This document shows positions 27,097-34,804 of a stretch of DNA of 64,000 bases, in pieces. A program made the translations under genes and the position numbers. The DNA is from Fidelibacterota bacterium. Its GTDB lineage: Bacteria; Fidelibacterota; Marinisomatia; SCGC-AAA003-L08; TS1B11. Positions within the stretch are counted from its first letter, which is position 1. Each line of letters starts with the position of its first letter. The stretch is taken from NCBI GenBank assembly GCA_004124295.1, contig SCKI01000004.1, forward strand, positions 1 through 64,000, read 5' to 3'. The notes below the pieces were generated by a model. It saw nothing but the letters and a program-made list of their open reading frames with translations, was not told where the DNA came from and did not search any database.

Positions 27097-28923
27097 TCAC
27101 TCACTTTGCAGCGCTGACAGGGTCCGTCCCACCTGCACAATTAGTTGATTCCATTCATCCGGGTCTCTCGACCAGTCACCTTTGCCACGCTTCTCACGGT
27201 ATCCCGACTGCCTGCTACCGGCGCCCAAGGCATTTTTCAGTATTTGCTCAGCCATTTCAAGCAGCTCATTCGATGGATCAAGCTCCCTGAGAATTTTCAA
27301 ATATTCATAATCCTGGAGTCCTCGGCGGAACGCTTTCATCCTGAATGATGACACCGGCCCAGGGATGCCCATGGGGGCGCCGGGATAAAATAGCGTTCCA
27401 TCTCCCATAAGTCTCCCTTGGGTTCGCGGCTGATGGTAGGGGTTTTCCGGCCAGAAATTGACCGCCCAATAAAGCAGCCCATCCAAACCATACTTCCAGG
27501 CGATCCAGCCCCAGGTACGCAAACTTGTGCCGTCCGCATCAATGAACTGTCCGCCGATAAATGGCTCATCACACTGATAGGTCCATATTTCAGCGCCTGC
27601 CTCTTGGACAGATTTCAGGTCTTCCGGAAAGGCAAGCTGGGCCACTGGCGCCCATATATCGATGGGCAATTTGTCAAGCGATGGCAATTTTGCGGAATAC
27701 CGGCGGCTGTGCCATTGATAAGGATCGGGACTGAAAGGCTGCTCCGTGATCATGTAGGATATAGAGTCTCCAACAGCATCCTGAATCCACCGGCTGTAGT
27801 GAATGTGGGCGGCATAAGCGGCCGGATCATTGGGCTCATCCACATAATAACTAACCAATCGTGATTGCCAGCCTTGCACCCTGAAATGCTCAACGATAGC
27901 CCTGGCCCAATTCTGCACTCCCCGTTGATGAGCGAGACCAAACTGCCCCCCGTTGAACTGTTTGCCGTTGGGAAAGTCTTCCCTGATCGGCGCCTCCACC
28001 ACAAGGGGAATCAGTTCAGCGGATGAGAAAATCCGGCCATCCAGGATCGGTCCCATAAAACGGTCATAGTAACTCCAGTCCAGCGCCGTGATGTCCCCGG
28101 TCCCCGGATCGAAGGTCACCGCCGGCCGGACCCCTCGGAGCACCAAGTCGGCACGGTGCTCAGCAGCCATGCGATAGTATTGGTAAATAATGGGCCAGGT
28201 GGCTGCAGCGCCATACCAGGTTTCCGGTAGTGATTCGCCACGCCAAAAGCTGGTAGGGAACAGTTGCCAGTAAACGGGAATGCTGTGTTTGACGGGCAAA
28301 GAAAAGCCGAACACCTTTGTAATCAACGTCAATGACTCACTCCCCGCTGCCGAATGGATGACCAGTCGATTGACATAATTTCCGGGAGCCAGCGTGGATG
28401 GAATTTCGATGTCGATCCAGAACACGGCCACATCGCCAACGGCAAGGGAAACAGTTTGCGGGTGCGCGGATATCGAAGGAATCAAGGCATCCGGATAGCG
28501 GCCCGGCCCGGTGCTGGCATTTGCAACAGTTCCATCACTGAACCTGGACGGCTTGTCCAGGCGTATGAATTTCTCTAGAAATATTTTACTGCGACCGGGT
28601 GAAAGGGTCGCGCGCGCACCGGAATCAGTCTGAAAGCTTACATGAACCCCACCAAGATCCTGGATGGCCTGAATGATGATCTGGAAGGCCACGACTTCAT
28701 TGCCGGCACCCGCTATGCTTACACGCCTGCTCTCGGCATTCCAAAGGGCATTTATTGAACGATAGTCAGGGTGCTTCTGCTGATATATCTTATTCCATAG
28801 CTGACCATCCGTTCTCACTTTCAATCCATCATTGAGGACCCAAATTTTCATGCGCGCGGCTTGGATATTGCCCATTCCGGCGAACGCCGAAACCAGTATA
28901 TACATGATAATTTTAGCCTTCAT
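27097..28923 (-). CDS. Secreted GH123-like / DUF4091 glycosidase
   Basis: 608 residues. Signal peptide (about 1-22, ending NIQA-A). A beta-rich N-terminal region (about 45-210) is followed by a TIM-barrel-like DUF4091 domain (about 240-540) with VSYYVDEPNDP, an Asp-Glu pair in the position of the GH123 acid and assisting residue, and WGWIAWKYGLDGLLYWAVNFW. GH123 enzymes cleave beta-N-acetylgalactosaminides. Here it may trim or release a GalNAc-containing polymer made by this locus, which fits the predicted UDP-GalNAc(A) precursors. Substrate is inference. Starts 2 bp after the acetyltransferase stop. Confidence 0.75.
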   Translation of the reverse strand: MKAKIIMYILVSAFAGMGNIQAARMKIWVLNDGLKVRTDGQLWNKIYQQKHPDYRSINALWNAESRRVSIAGAGNEVVAFQIIIQAIQDLGGVHVSFQTDSGARATLSPGRSKIFLEKFIRLDKPSRFSDGTVANASTGPGRYPDALIPSISAHPQTVSLAVGDVAVFWIDIEIPSTLAPGNYVNRLVIHSAAGSESLTLITKVFGFSLPVKHSIPVYWQLFPTSFWRGESLPETWYGAAATWPIIYQYYRMAAEHRADLVLRGVRPAVTFDPGTGDITALDWSYYDRFMGPILDGRIFSSAELIPLVVEAPIREDFPNGKQFNGGQFGLAHQRGVQNWARAIVEHFRVQGWQSRLVSYYVDEPNDPAAYAAHIHYSRWIQDAVGDSISYMITEQPFSPDPYQWHSRRYSAKLPSLDKLPIDIWAPVAQLAFPEDLKSVQEAGAEIWTYQCDEPFIGGQFIDADGTSLRTWGWIAWKYGLDGLLYWAVNFWPENPYHQPRTQGRLMGDGTLFYPGAPMGIPGPVSSFRMKAFRRGLQDYEYLKILRELDPSNELLEMAEQILKNALGAGSRQSGYREKRGKGDWSRDPDEWNQLIVQVGRTLSALQSE

Positions 28924-28925
28924 CC

Positions 28926-29639
28926 CTAGAGGCCGCTCCGGGGACGCGCTCGCATGGCCTCTTCCTTGGAGCTGAATCGAGCTGGCATACCTGCGGGTAT
29001 AGAATTCGATGGGGGTGCATTTATCACTGCGGCGCCAGCCCCAAATAGTATCTTCTGAACAGGCTTTGGTGTTGCCTCCCGGTTTGAGATGATTCTAGCC
29101 GGCACACCCACTGCAGTACAATTGGACGGGAGATTCTTGTTCACCAGTGCGCAGGCGCCAATATTTACATTGTCTCCGATGGTTATCGCTCCGAAGGCCA
29201 TCGATCCGGCACCGAAGTACACATTGTCACCCATCGTCGGCACACCTTTTTTGCCACGTCCGGCGCTGCCAACAGTTACGTTCTGGCTTACCGAGCAATT
29301 TTTGCCGAACCTGCCGTTTATGAAGCATCCAAAATGGCCGATGTAAAATCCTGGCCCCAGTTCTGCGGCACCAGAGATATGTATGGAGAAAATTATTTCA
29401 ACCAATTTCTTTTGAATAAACCAAATTGCCAGCAGCGGCTTACGAATAATCGAAACCGGAATTTTTCGTACCGGAACGCCCCAGCGGTGAACCATGGTTG
29501 CCAGCAAACCTTGATTAAGAGCCAGCACAAAGATTCTTTTCAGGAGACCCGATTCGTTGAGTCCTTCGTGGTGGATATAACGTTCAATGTCCTGGGATAG
29601 ATTGGGAAACATCCCGGCCGTTACTCCACGGTCACGCAT
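28926..29639 (-). CDS. Left-handed beta-helix acetyltransferase (CysE/WecB-like fold)
   Basis: 237 residues. An alpha-helical N-terminal part with a hydrophobic stretch (about 50-85) is followed by hexapeptide repeats (about 95-185), including IGHFGCFING, VTVGSAGRGKKGVPTMGDNVYFGAGS and IGDNVNIGACALVNKNLP. This is the serine-acetyltransferase subgroup often found in polysaccharide loci as O-acetyltransferases. The last 50 residues are low in recognisable features. The first ATG overlaps glmS by 19 bases and has GAGGA ten bases upstream; ATG 29612 is the alternative. Acceptor unknown. Confidence 0.78.
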   Translation of the reverse strand: MRDRGVTAGMFPNLSQDIERYIHHEGLNESGLLKRIFVLALNQGLLATMVHRWGVPVRKIPVSIIRKPLLAIWFIQKKLVEIIFSIHISGAAELGPGFYIGHFGCFINGRFGKNCSVSQNVTVGSAGRGKKGVPTMGDNVYFGAGSMAFGAITIGDNVNIGACALVNKNLPSNCTAVGVPARIISNREATPKPVQKILFGAGAAVINAPPSNSIPAGMPARFSSKEEAMRARPRSGL

Positions 29640-31444
29640 TTGGCCAGATTCCTCGGCTGGTCCACATCAAGGTCGAGGCCAACAGCGATGTGGTAAGCTA
29701 ACAATTGCAGCGGGATCGCGGCGAGAATAGGGTACAGTGCCGGGATTGTTTCAGGTAGCTGAATGACGTGATCAGCCAACTTGTTGATACCTTTATCACC
29801 TTCGCTTGTCAGGGCAATGATTCGGCCCCTGCGGGCTTTCACCTCCTGAATATTGCTGAGAATTTTGCCATAGGTATCATCCCGGGGGGCGATACAGACC
29901 ACGGGCATGTTTTCATCGATGAGCGCAATGGGACCGTGCTTCATTTCTGCGGCGGGATAACCTTCAGCATGGATGTAGGAGATTTCCTTCATCTTGAGGG
30001 CACCTTCAAGAGCCACAGGAAAATTGAGGCCCCGTCCCAGGTAGAGAAAATCGCGGGACCGCTCGAATTGAGCAGCAATCTCCTGCACTTGTCCAGCAGT
30101 TCCCAGACTCGCATTTGCCATTTCTGGAAGCGCCTCAATGGCCTGCGCCATGTTGGCAGCTGCACGGGCATCCAATCGTCCGGTTCGCTCGCCGAGAGCC
30201 TTCGCCAGCAAGATTAAAACCATAACCTGTGAGGTGAAAGATTTGGTAGATGCCACCCCTATTTCGGGACCTGCATTGATATAAATAGTCTCATCGCTGG
30301 CAAGCGAAACTGATGATCCGACGGTGTTGGCGATTCCGATCACCATAGCGCCTTGCTCCTTGGCCATCTTCATCGCTGCAAGCGTATCCGCTGTTTCACC
30401 TGACTGACTAATGGCTACAACGACTGTCTTCTTATCGATGAGTGGCTGACGATAGCGGAATTCCGAGGCATATTCAACTTCCACCGCCACCCCTGCAATC
30501 TGCTCCAGGAGATATTCGCCAATCAATGCGGCATGCCAGGAGGTTCCGCAAGCGGTCAGGTAAATCCTTGACGCATTCTCCAGGTAAGATAGAACGACTT
30601 CAATCTCATGATAATTTATGCCGCCAGGATCAATTCTTCCTCTCATCGCTGCCTCAAGAGCTCGTGGCTGGTCATAGATTTCCTTGAGCATAAAATGCTC
30701 GAAACCGTTCTTTTCGATTTGTTCAAGGTTCGACGCAACCGTAGAAATTTCCTTCCGGATATGCTGCTGGCCGGCGGCAGATACATTTACTCCAGCAGGT
30801 GTTATAACGGCGATCTCGTGATCCTCAAGCGTAATGATCTGATTGGTATGTTCAAGGAATGCCGCCGTATCCGAGGCGATAAAATATTCGCCTTCGCCTA
30901 TGCCAATGATGAGAGGAATCCCATTGCGGGCTGCAACTATTGTGAGCGGATCCTCGGGCGCAATGACCGCTATGCTATAGGAGCCTTCGACTTGGTTAAC
31001 AGCTGCCCGGACCGCATCGGCAAGATTCGCGTGAAAATGATGGCCTACCAACTGCGCCAAAACTTCTGTATCGGTACTTGTATAAAATTGGTAGCCCTCA
31101 CTCAGCAGGAATTCTTTTATCGCAGCGTGATTCTCAATGATGCCGTTGTGAATCAGAGCAATTCGGTTGGCGTTGTCAACATGGGGGTGGGCATTTTGCT
31201 CGCTCGGCACCCCGTGGGTCGCCCAGCGGGTGTGCCCAAGTCCGATCAGGCTTGCTGTCGGTTCCCTTTCCAGGGACAACCGCAAATCTTCAACTTTACC
31301 CTGTTTTTTCCTCACTATGAGGTTGTCGTTTTGAATCAAAGCAATACCCGATGAGTCATAGCCTCTATATTCAAGTCGCCCTAAACCAGCCAGGAGGATC
31401 GGCGCTGCGTTTCTGCCACCCGTATAACCGACAATTCCGCACAT
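29621..31444 (-). CDS. glmS: Glutamine-fructose-6-phosphate aminotransferase (isomerizing)
   Basis: 607 residues, full length. N-terminal glutaminase with the nucleophilic Cys2 (MCGIVGY) and the GHTRWATHG motif, then two SIS isomerase domains (CGTSWHAAL, SQSGETADTLAAM, STKSFTSQ) and the DQPRNLAKCVTVE C-terminus. It makes glucosamine-6-phosphate, the entry to UDP-GlcNAc. It is the first gene of an operon ending with the sigma-54 activator, so amino-sugar supply is tied to polysaccharide regulation. AAGGAG lies ten bases before the ATG. The leader predicted from the sigma-54 promoter is only about 36 bases, too short for a glmS ribozyme. Confidence 0.95.
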   Translation of the reverse strand: MCGIVGYTGGRNAAPILLAGLGRLEYRGYDSSGIALIQNDNLIVRKKQGKVEDLRLSLEREPTASLIGLGHTRWATHGVPSEQNAHPHVDNANRIALIHNGIIENHAAIKEFLLSEGYQFYTSTDTEVLAQLVGHHFHANLADAVRAAVNQVEGSYSIAVIAPEDPLTIVAARNGIPLIIGIGEGEYFIASDTAAFLEHTNQIITLEDHEIAVITPAGVNVSAAGQQHIRKEISTVASNLEQIEKNGFEHFMLKEIYDQPRALEAAMRGRIDPGGINYHEIEVVLSYLENASRIYLTACGTSWHAALIGEYLLEQIAGVAVEVEYASEFRYRQPLIDKKTVVVAISQSGETADTLAAMKMAKEQGAMVIGIANTVGSSVSLASDETIYINAGPEIGVASTKSFTSQVMVLILLAKALGERTGRLDARAAANMAQAIEALPEMANASLGTAGQVQEIAAQFERSRDFLYLGRGLNFPVALEGALKMKEISYIHAEGYPAAEMKHGPIALIDENMPVVCIAPRDDTYGKILSNIQEVKARRGRIIALTSEGDKGINKLADHVIQLPETIPALYPILAAIPLQLLAYHIAVGLDLDVDQPRNLAKCVTVE

Positions 31445-31491
31445 AACTATCTACTCCTTGCTAACAATAATTTCCCTCACACCCTACTAAA

Positions 31492-31506
31492 ACAACTTCC
31501 ATGCCA
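31492..31506 (-). promoter_or_regulatory. Sigma-54 promoter of the glmS operon
   Basis: On the minus strand TGGCAT-GGAAG-TTGT, followed by T. It resembles the TGGCAC...TTGTT promoter at 11379-11394. Predicted start near 31480; glmS ATG is at 31444. Confidence 0.6.
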
Positions 31507-31607
31507 TTTTAAGAACGCTGCTGGCATGATTCTCTATATCCCTGTTATTATTGTGTATAGGGGATATAAATAAATTTCACTCCGCACTTATTTAAGCCAT
31601 CCGGCGT

Positions 31608-31622
31608 GTCTCATATTGATAC
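31608..31622. promoter_or_regulatory. Near-palindromic upstream activator site of the glmS operon
   Basis: GTCTCA-TAT-TGATAC differs by one base in the right arm from a perfect GTCTCA/TGAGAC repeat. It lies about 110 bp upstream of the -24 element at 31502-31506, the same distance as at 11261-11275 for the rightward promoter. Confidence 0.55.
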
Positions 31623-32247
31623 AAATTGTAATGTGGTACAGTGCGGTCTAACTGGGTGGGTAATCACGCGGAATTTGTTAATTTGTTCTCCGCCGCATAC
31701 GCAACTCTGCATACGTTCACATTGGAGTTCTCACAACTACCGCAATATTAGTGGTTTGAGAAATATGCCCCTCTTCTTTGGGAGCAGGGGCGCAAATAGC
31801 TTGTCGTTGTAAGAGATCCAGAATGCGTTCTAGTGCGCTTCCCAGGGGCCCTTCCAGCGCGACTCGCTGCTCGGTTTTAACAGGGGAAATACGAGGAGCA
31901 TACTTGGGCATAAGGCGTCTTCAAACCAATGGTGGTCAACCCTAGTCGCAACTGGTCAATTTCCTGCCCCGTTTTACTGCCTCATGTTCTATTTCACGAT
32001 GGAAGGTATATGAACCGAAAATCCTTTGCTGAGTATTATATTTGGGCTGATCCGTTAAGAATGAGGACCTGTAGCAGGCTTATCAAAAACCGTCCTGCAG
32101 GTTATTTTTTGCCCCCTACCCCTCTTCTGTTCTGTGGCGGTTATTTAATAGGCAACGCCGCCAGTCCTAGCCAGTGTGAGCCACAAAGTGCCAGAATCGG
32201 ACATCACTTTATAGCACAGTTCGTCGATCTTTCATCTATATGACGTA
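31623..32247. other. Non-coding stretch, no gene recognised
   Basis: About 0.6 kb between the glmS regulatory region and the tRNA-like fragment. Short open frames exist on both strands (for example 31717-31911 minus) but have no recognisable domain, no good ribosome-binding site and different composition from neighbours. A short hairpin with a T-rich tail occurs at about 32087-32113 (AAAACC/GGTT followed by T's) and could be a weak terminator. Confidence 0.4.
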
Positions 32248-32250
32248 CTG

Positions 32251-32295
32251 CTTCCAAGCCGTCGGTCATCGGTTCGACTCCGATCCGGGGTACCT
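32251..32295 (+). other. tRNA 3'-half fragment (probable attachment-site scar)
   Basis: The sequence reads like the second half of a tRNA. An anticodon loop CTTCCAA (Gly-TCC type) is followed by GCCGT, a variable loop, and a perfect T-arm: ATCGG - TTCGACT - CCGAT at 32268-32284 with the GGTTCGANTCC box. Then come a 7-base 3' acceptor strand CCGGGGT, discriminator A and CC. The matching 5' half (an ACCCCGG acceptor strand, D-arm and 5' anticodon strand) is missing upstream. Such 3' fragments are the usual core sequence left by tyrosine-recombinase integration into a tRNA gene. A GGGGT/ACCCC hairpin follows at about 32317-32333. Confidence 0.55.
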
Positions 32296-32453
32296 AAGAG
32301 GCATCAGCGAGCAGTCGTCAGGGGTCAGCAAACCCCGCCCTCGATCTGCAGAAAAACGCAAATTTATAGGCCCAAAACCATAGGAAGGAACAACCTTTGT
32401 TACTAAGCTTGCGGCGACTTTTATACCACCCGCATATATATCGAGGAGGAACC

Positions 32454-32828
32454 ATGCCAAACGAAGAATGGATCAAACAACTGTTCCAAAGTATTGATGC
32501 TATGGATGCAAAGGCCTTTGCCGGATTTATCACCGAACAGGGCCAATTTCGAATGGGCAGCCAGCCCGCCGTAAGGGGGAGTGAGGCCATCGAAAACTAT
32601 GTAGCGGGGTTTTTCGGTACCTTAAAATCGATCCGCCACGAGAATATCCGCAGCTGGTCTGCTGATGACGGCAAGATCCTGTTTATCGCCGGTGACGTAA
32701 TCTATACCCTGCCCAATGACGCTGAGGTGCCCATCCCTTTTCTCAATCACATGACCATGGTTGGGGACAAAGTGCAGGACTACCTGGTCTATACCGATCC
32801 CAGCCCCATCGCGGCCGCGGCAGGCTGA
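32454..32828 (+). CDS. NTF2/SnoaL-like small protein
   Basis: 124 residues with the alpha+beta cone fold signature of the SnoaL/DUF4440 group: a helical N-terminus (EEWIKQLFQSIDAMDAKAF), then F-x-M-G, a GSEAIENYVAGFF segment, and three C-terminal strands. No signal peptide, so cytoplasmic. Members include isomerases and ketosteroid-binding proteins; function here is unknown. ATG 32454 has a perfect GAGGAGGA eight bases upstream, overriding the longer TTG frame. A strong terminator follows 25 bp after the stop. Confidence 0.8.
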   Translation: MPNEEWIKQLFQSIDAMDAKAFAGFITEQGQFRMGSQPAVRGSEAIENYVAGFFGTLKSIRHENIRSWSADDGKILFIAGDVIYTLPNDAEVPIPFLNHMTMVGDKVQDYLVYTDPSPIAAAAG

Positions 32829-32852
32829 TCCCCGCCCTTTGGAGTCATTTTT

Positions 32853-32888
32853 AAGGCCCCTGTTTCCAATGAGAAACAGGGGCCTTTA
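32853..32888 (+). terminator. Rho-independent terminator
   Basis: A 14-bp near-perfect stem (AAGGCCCCTGTTTC / GAAACAGGGGCCTT) with a short loop and T-run closes the NTF2-like gene. Confidence 0.85.
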
Positions 32889-32903
32889 TCCGCCAGTCAC
32901 TGG

Positions 32904-33031
32904 TTAGAGCCATAAGTAGGTGCTGACCACTCCGGCTTTCTGTGCAGCGAGGGCCTTGTCCATCGCCCTCCCGATGCCACAGTTGGCGCCGGTAACGAGG
33001 GCCGTTTTCCCTCAATCTGCCGATCAATCAT
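32904..33031 (-). pseudogene. Broken short-chain dehydrogenase, N-terminal fragment
   Basis: On the minus strand, ATG 33031 begins MIDRQIEGK. After a one-base frame change it continues TALVTGANCGIGRAM, the dinucleotide-binding TGxxxGIG motif of SDR enzymes, and soon ends at TAA 32904-32906. Only the first 40 or so residues of a roughly 250-residue enzyme remain, so it is not functional. Confidence 0.65.
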
Positions 33032-33108
33032 GGGCTTTGCATGACGGGCACAGCAAAACAATCACGACGGGCAGCGCCTTCCGGCCTACAGGTTCTTACC
33101 CTCCAGTG

Positions 33109-33557
33109 ATGACACACTCTGCACTGCGCTATGCCCTGGTTCCGACCGCCCTGGTTCTTATTATCGGGTGCGCCAGACCTTCGGCGTGGTCTGGGAGGAG
33201 AAAATAATTGCCGGGCACCTGCGGGCATCGCTGGAGGCGGAAGAAAAGGCGGTGGAGCTCCTGAATGCCCTCGAAGGGAGTATCAGCTACGTAAAGGACC
33301 GGGGAGGTCCCATTATGGAGCTGCGGCGGAGCGTGCTCCAGGAGGGCCGGGCCGTCACCGATGGGGTGCTCGACAAGGTGAGCCCGTTCCTGCGCAAGCA
33401 CTGGCGCGACGACTATGAGCAGGGCCTGCAGGAGTTTGTCGATTCCTACCAGACCCTCGATTTCGCCGCTCAATATCTCAGCCAGATCATGCTGGAGGAG
33501 TTCAAGGCGTGGTTTAACGGTCAGCGCCAGCGCTTCAACCTGCCCGAAGATTTTTGA
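33109..33557 (+). pseudogene. Small lipoprotein gene of unknown function, frameshifted after the signal peptide
   Basis: ATG 33109 opens a frame with a clear lipoprotein signal (hydrophobic ALVPTALVLIIGC, lipobox Cys at codon 33169-33171) that stops early at 33205. From GTG 33168 a second frame runs to 33557 with 129 helical residues (WEEKIIAGHLRASLEAEEKAVELL, later KHWRDDYEQGLQEFVDSYQ). A single-base loss at about 33165-33200 would join the two into a lipoprotein of about 148 residues with a helical domain. No known family recognised. If the GTG is a genuine start, a cytoplasmic version could be made. Confidence 0.55.
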
Positions 33558-33833
33558 TGGGCCGGGCCGCTCCCGGGTAGCACTACTCAAGCCCTTCCGG
33601 TGGCTGCATTAATACGAGTCGGCAAATGGCGTATGCTGCTTCAGCGGCCGGCAGTGAGCCGTAAGCGCAGGTGGATGGGTATTCCCCACAACACATATGG
33701 CCATCTGCTAAATTCTGGCGTAGCGGGGCACGATATGGCCTGAGCAAACCGTTGGAAACGTGATATGTGTCGCTTGTGGCGCCCAGCAACTCACATTATA
33801 TAGACGGCATACAACCCTACAACTAAGCATACA

Positions 33834-34709
33834 ATGGATAAGAAAATAGTTATCATCACCGGCGGAAATGCGGGTATTGGCAAGGCTTCCGCAATGCTGC
33901 TCGTGCGCCAAGGCTGCCATGTTATCATTGCCTGCAGAAATCCGGATAAAGGAGCAGAAGCCGTTAAGAAGATTAAGCAACGGAGCCAAAGTGGCCATAT
34001 CGAATTAATGATCGTGGATATGTCGCTGCAGGCCTCTATTACCGAGTTTGCCAATAACTTCAACCAGAAGTACGACAGGCTTGATGTCCTTATTCACAAC
34101 GCCGCTACTTTTGATATCACCCAAAAACAGGCCCAATACACCCGTGAGGATGTTGAATTAATCTGGGCCACAAATCATCTGGGGCCTGTACTCCTTACCG
34201 AGCTGCTGATGGCGGCGCTGAAAAATAGTGCTCGAGGCCGCATCCTGACCGTTTCATCAAAGGGACTTCTGGCTAAGCCTTTCATGAAAATCGATCTGCA
34301 GGACCCCGAATATCGTCATAAAAAATTCAGCGTTTCCAATGCATATTATCAATCCAAGAGGGCTCAGGTGATGTATACCTATTGGTTGGCCGATAAACTG
34401 AGGGATGCCAACATCACCGCGAATTGCATAAGAGTGACTGCCGTCAAGGTGGATATCAACAAATACCCCAACATCTCCCCGATGATGAAGCGCCTTTATG
34501 CCCTGAAGAGCAAATCTGCCCTGACGCCAGAGGAGATGGCGGAGACCTATGCCTACCTGGCTACTTCGGATGAAGTGAGCGGCGTCAGCGGCAAATGCTA
34601 CGATGAGAATCGGAAGCAGGTTAAATCAATAAAGTATACTTATAATGAGGATAGTATCACCCAGGTAATGAATCTGACAAGGGGGTATTTTAAACAGAAT
34701 ATCGGATAA
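33834..34709 (+). CDS. Short-chain dehydrogenase/reductase (retinol-dehydrogenase-like)
   Basis: 291 residues with ITGGNAGIGK (8-17), NAA active-site support (about 89-91), Asn114, Ser141/142 and Tyr171-x-x-x-Lys175, so the catalytic tetrad is complete. Layout resembles plant/animal retinol-dehydrogenase-type SDRs. Substrate unknown. The gene is more AT-rich than its neighbours, uses AAA/ATA codons freely, and has no Shine-Dalgarno (ACTAAGCATACA before the ATG). These suggest acquisition from a Bacteroidota-like source. Isolated, no operon partner. Confidence 0.85.
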   Translation: MDKKIVIITGGNAGIGKASAMLLVRQGCHVIIACRNPDKGAEAVKKIKQRSQSGHIELMIVDMSLQASITEFANNFNQKYDRLDVLIHNAATFDITQKQAQYTREDVELIWATNHLGPVLLTELLMAALKNSARGRILTVSSKGLLAKPFMKIDLQDPEYRHKKFSVSNAYYQSKRAQVMYTYWLADKLRDANITANCIRVTAVKVDINKYPNISPMMKRLYALKSKSALTPEEMAETYAYLATSDEVSGVSGKCYDENRKQVKSIKYTYNEDSITQVMNLTRGYFKQNIG

Positions 34710-34804
34710 CAGTCGGTTATCGCCTCATTTGCTGCGGGGATGAGGGCAGTTGGGATAACAGGCTAATAGCCGATCGCTGACAGCAACATTTCCGCCACGC
34801 GGCA

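Noticed and set aside
31445..31620. glmS ribozyme or riboswitch upstream of glmS
   Set aside because: The predicted transcript leader is about 36 bases, too short. No conserved ribozyme core was seen.
31717..31911. 64-codon minus-strand frame in the glmS upstream region
   Set aside because: No recognisable motif, no good ribosome-binding site, and it lies in a region of remnants.
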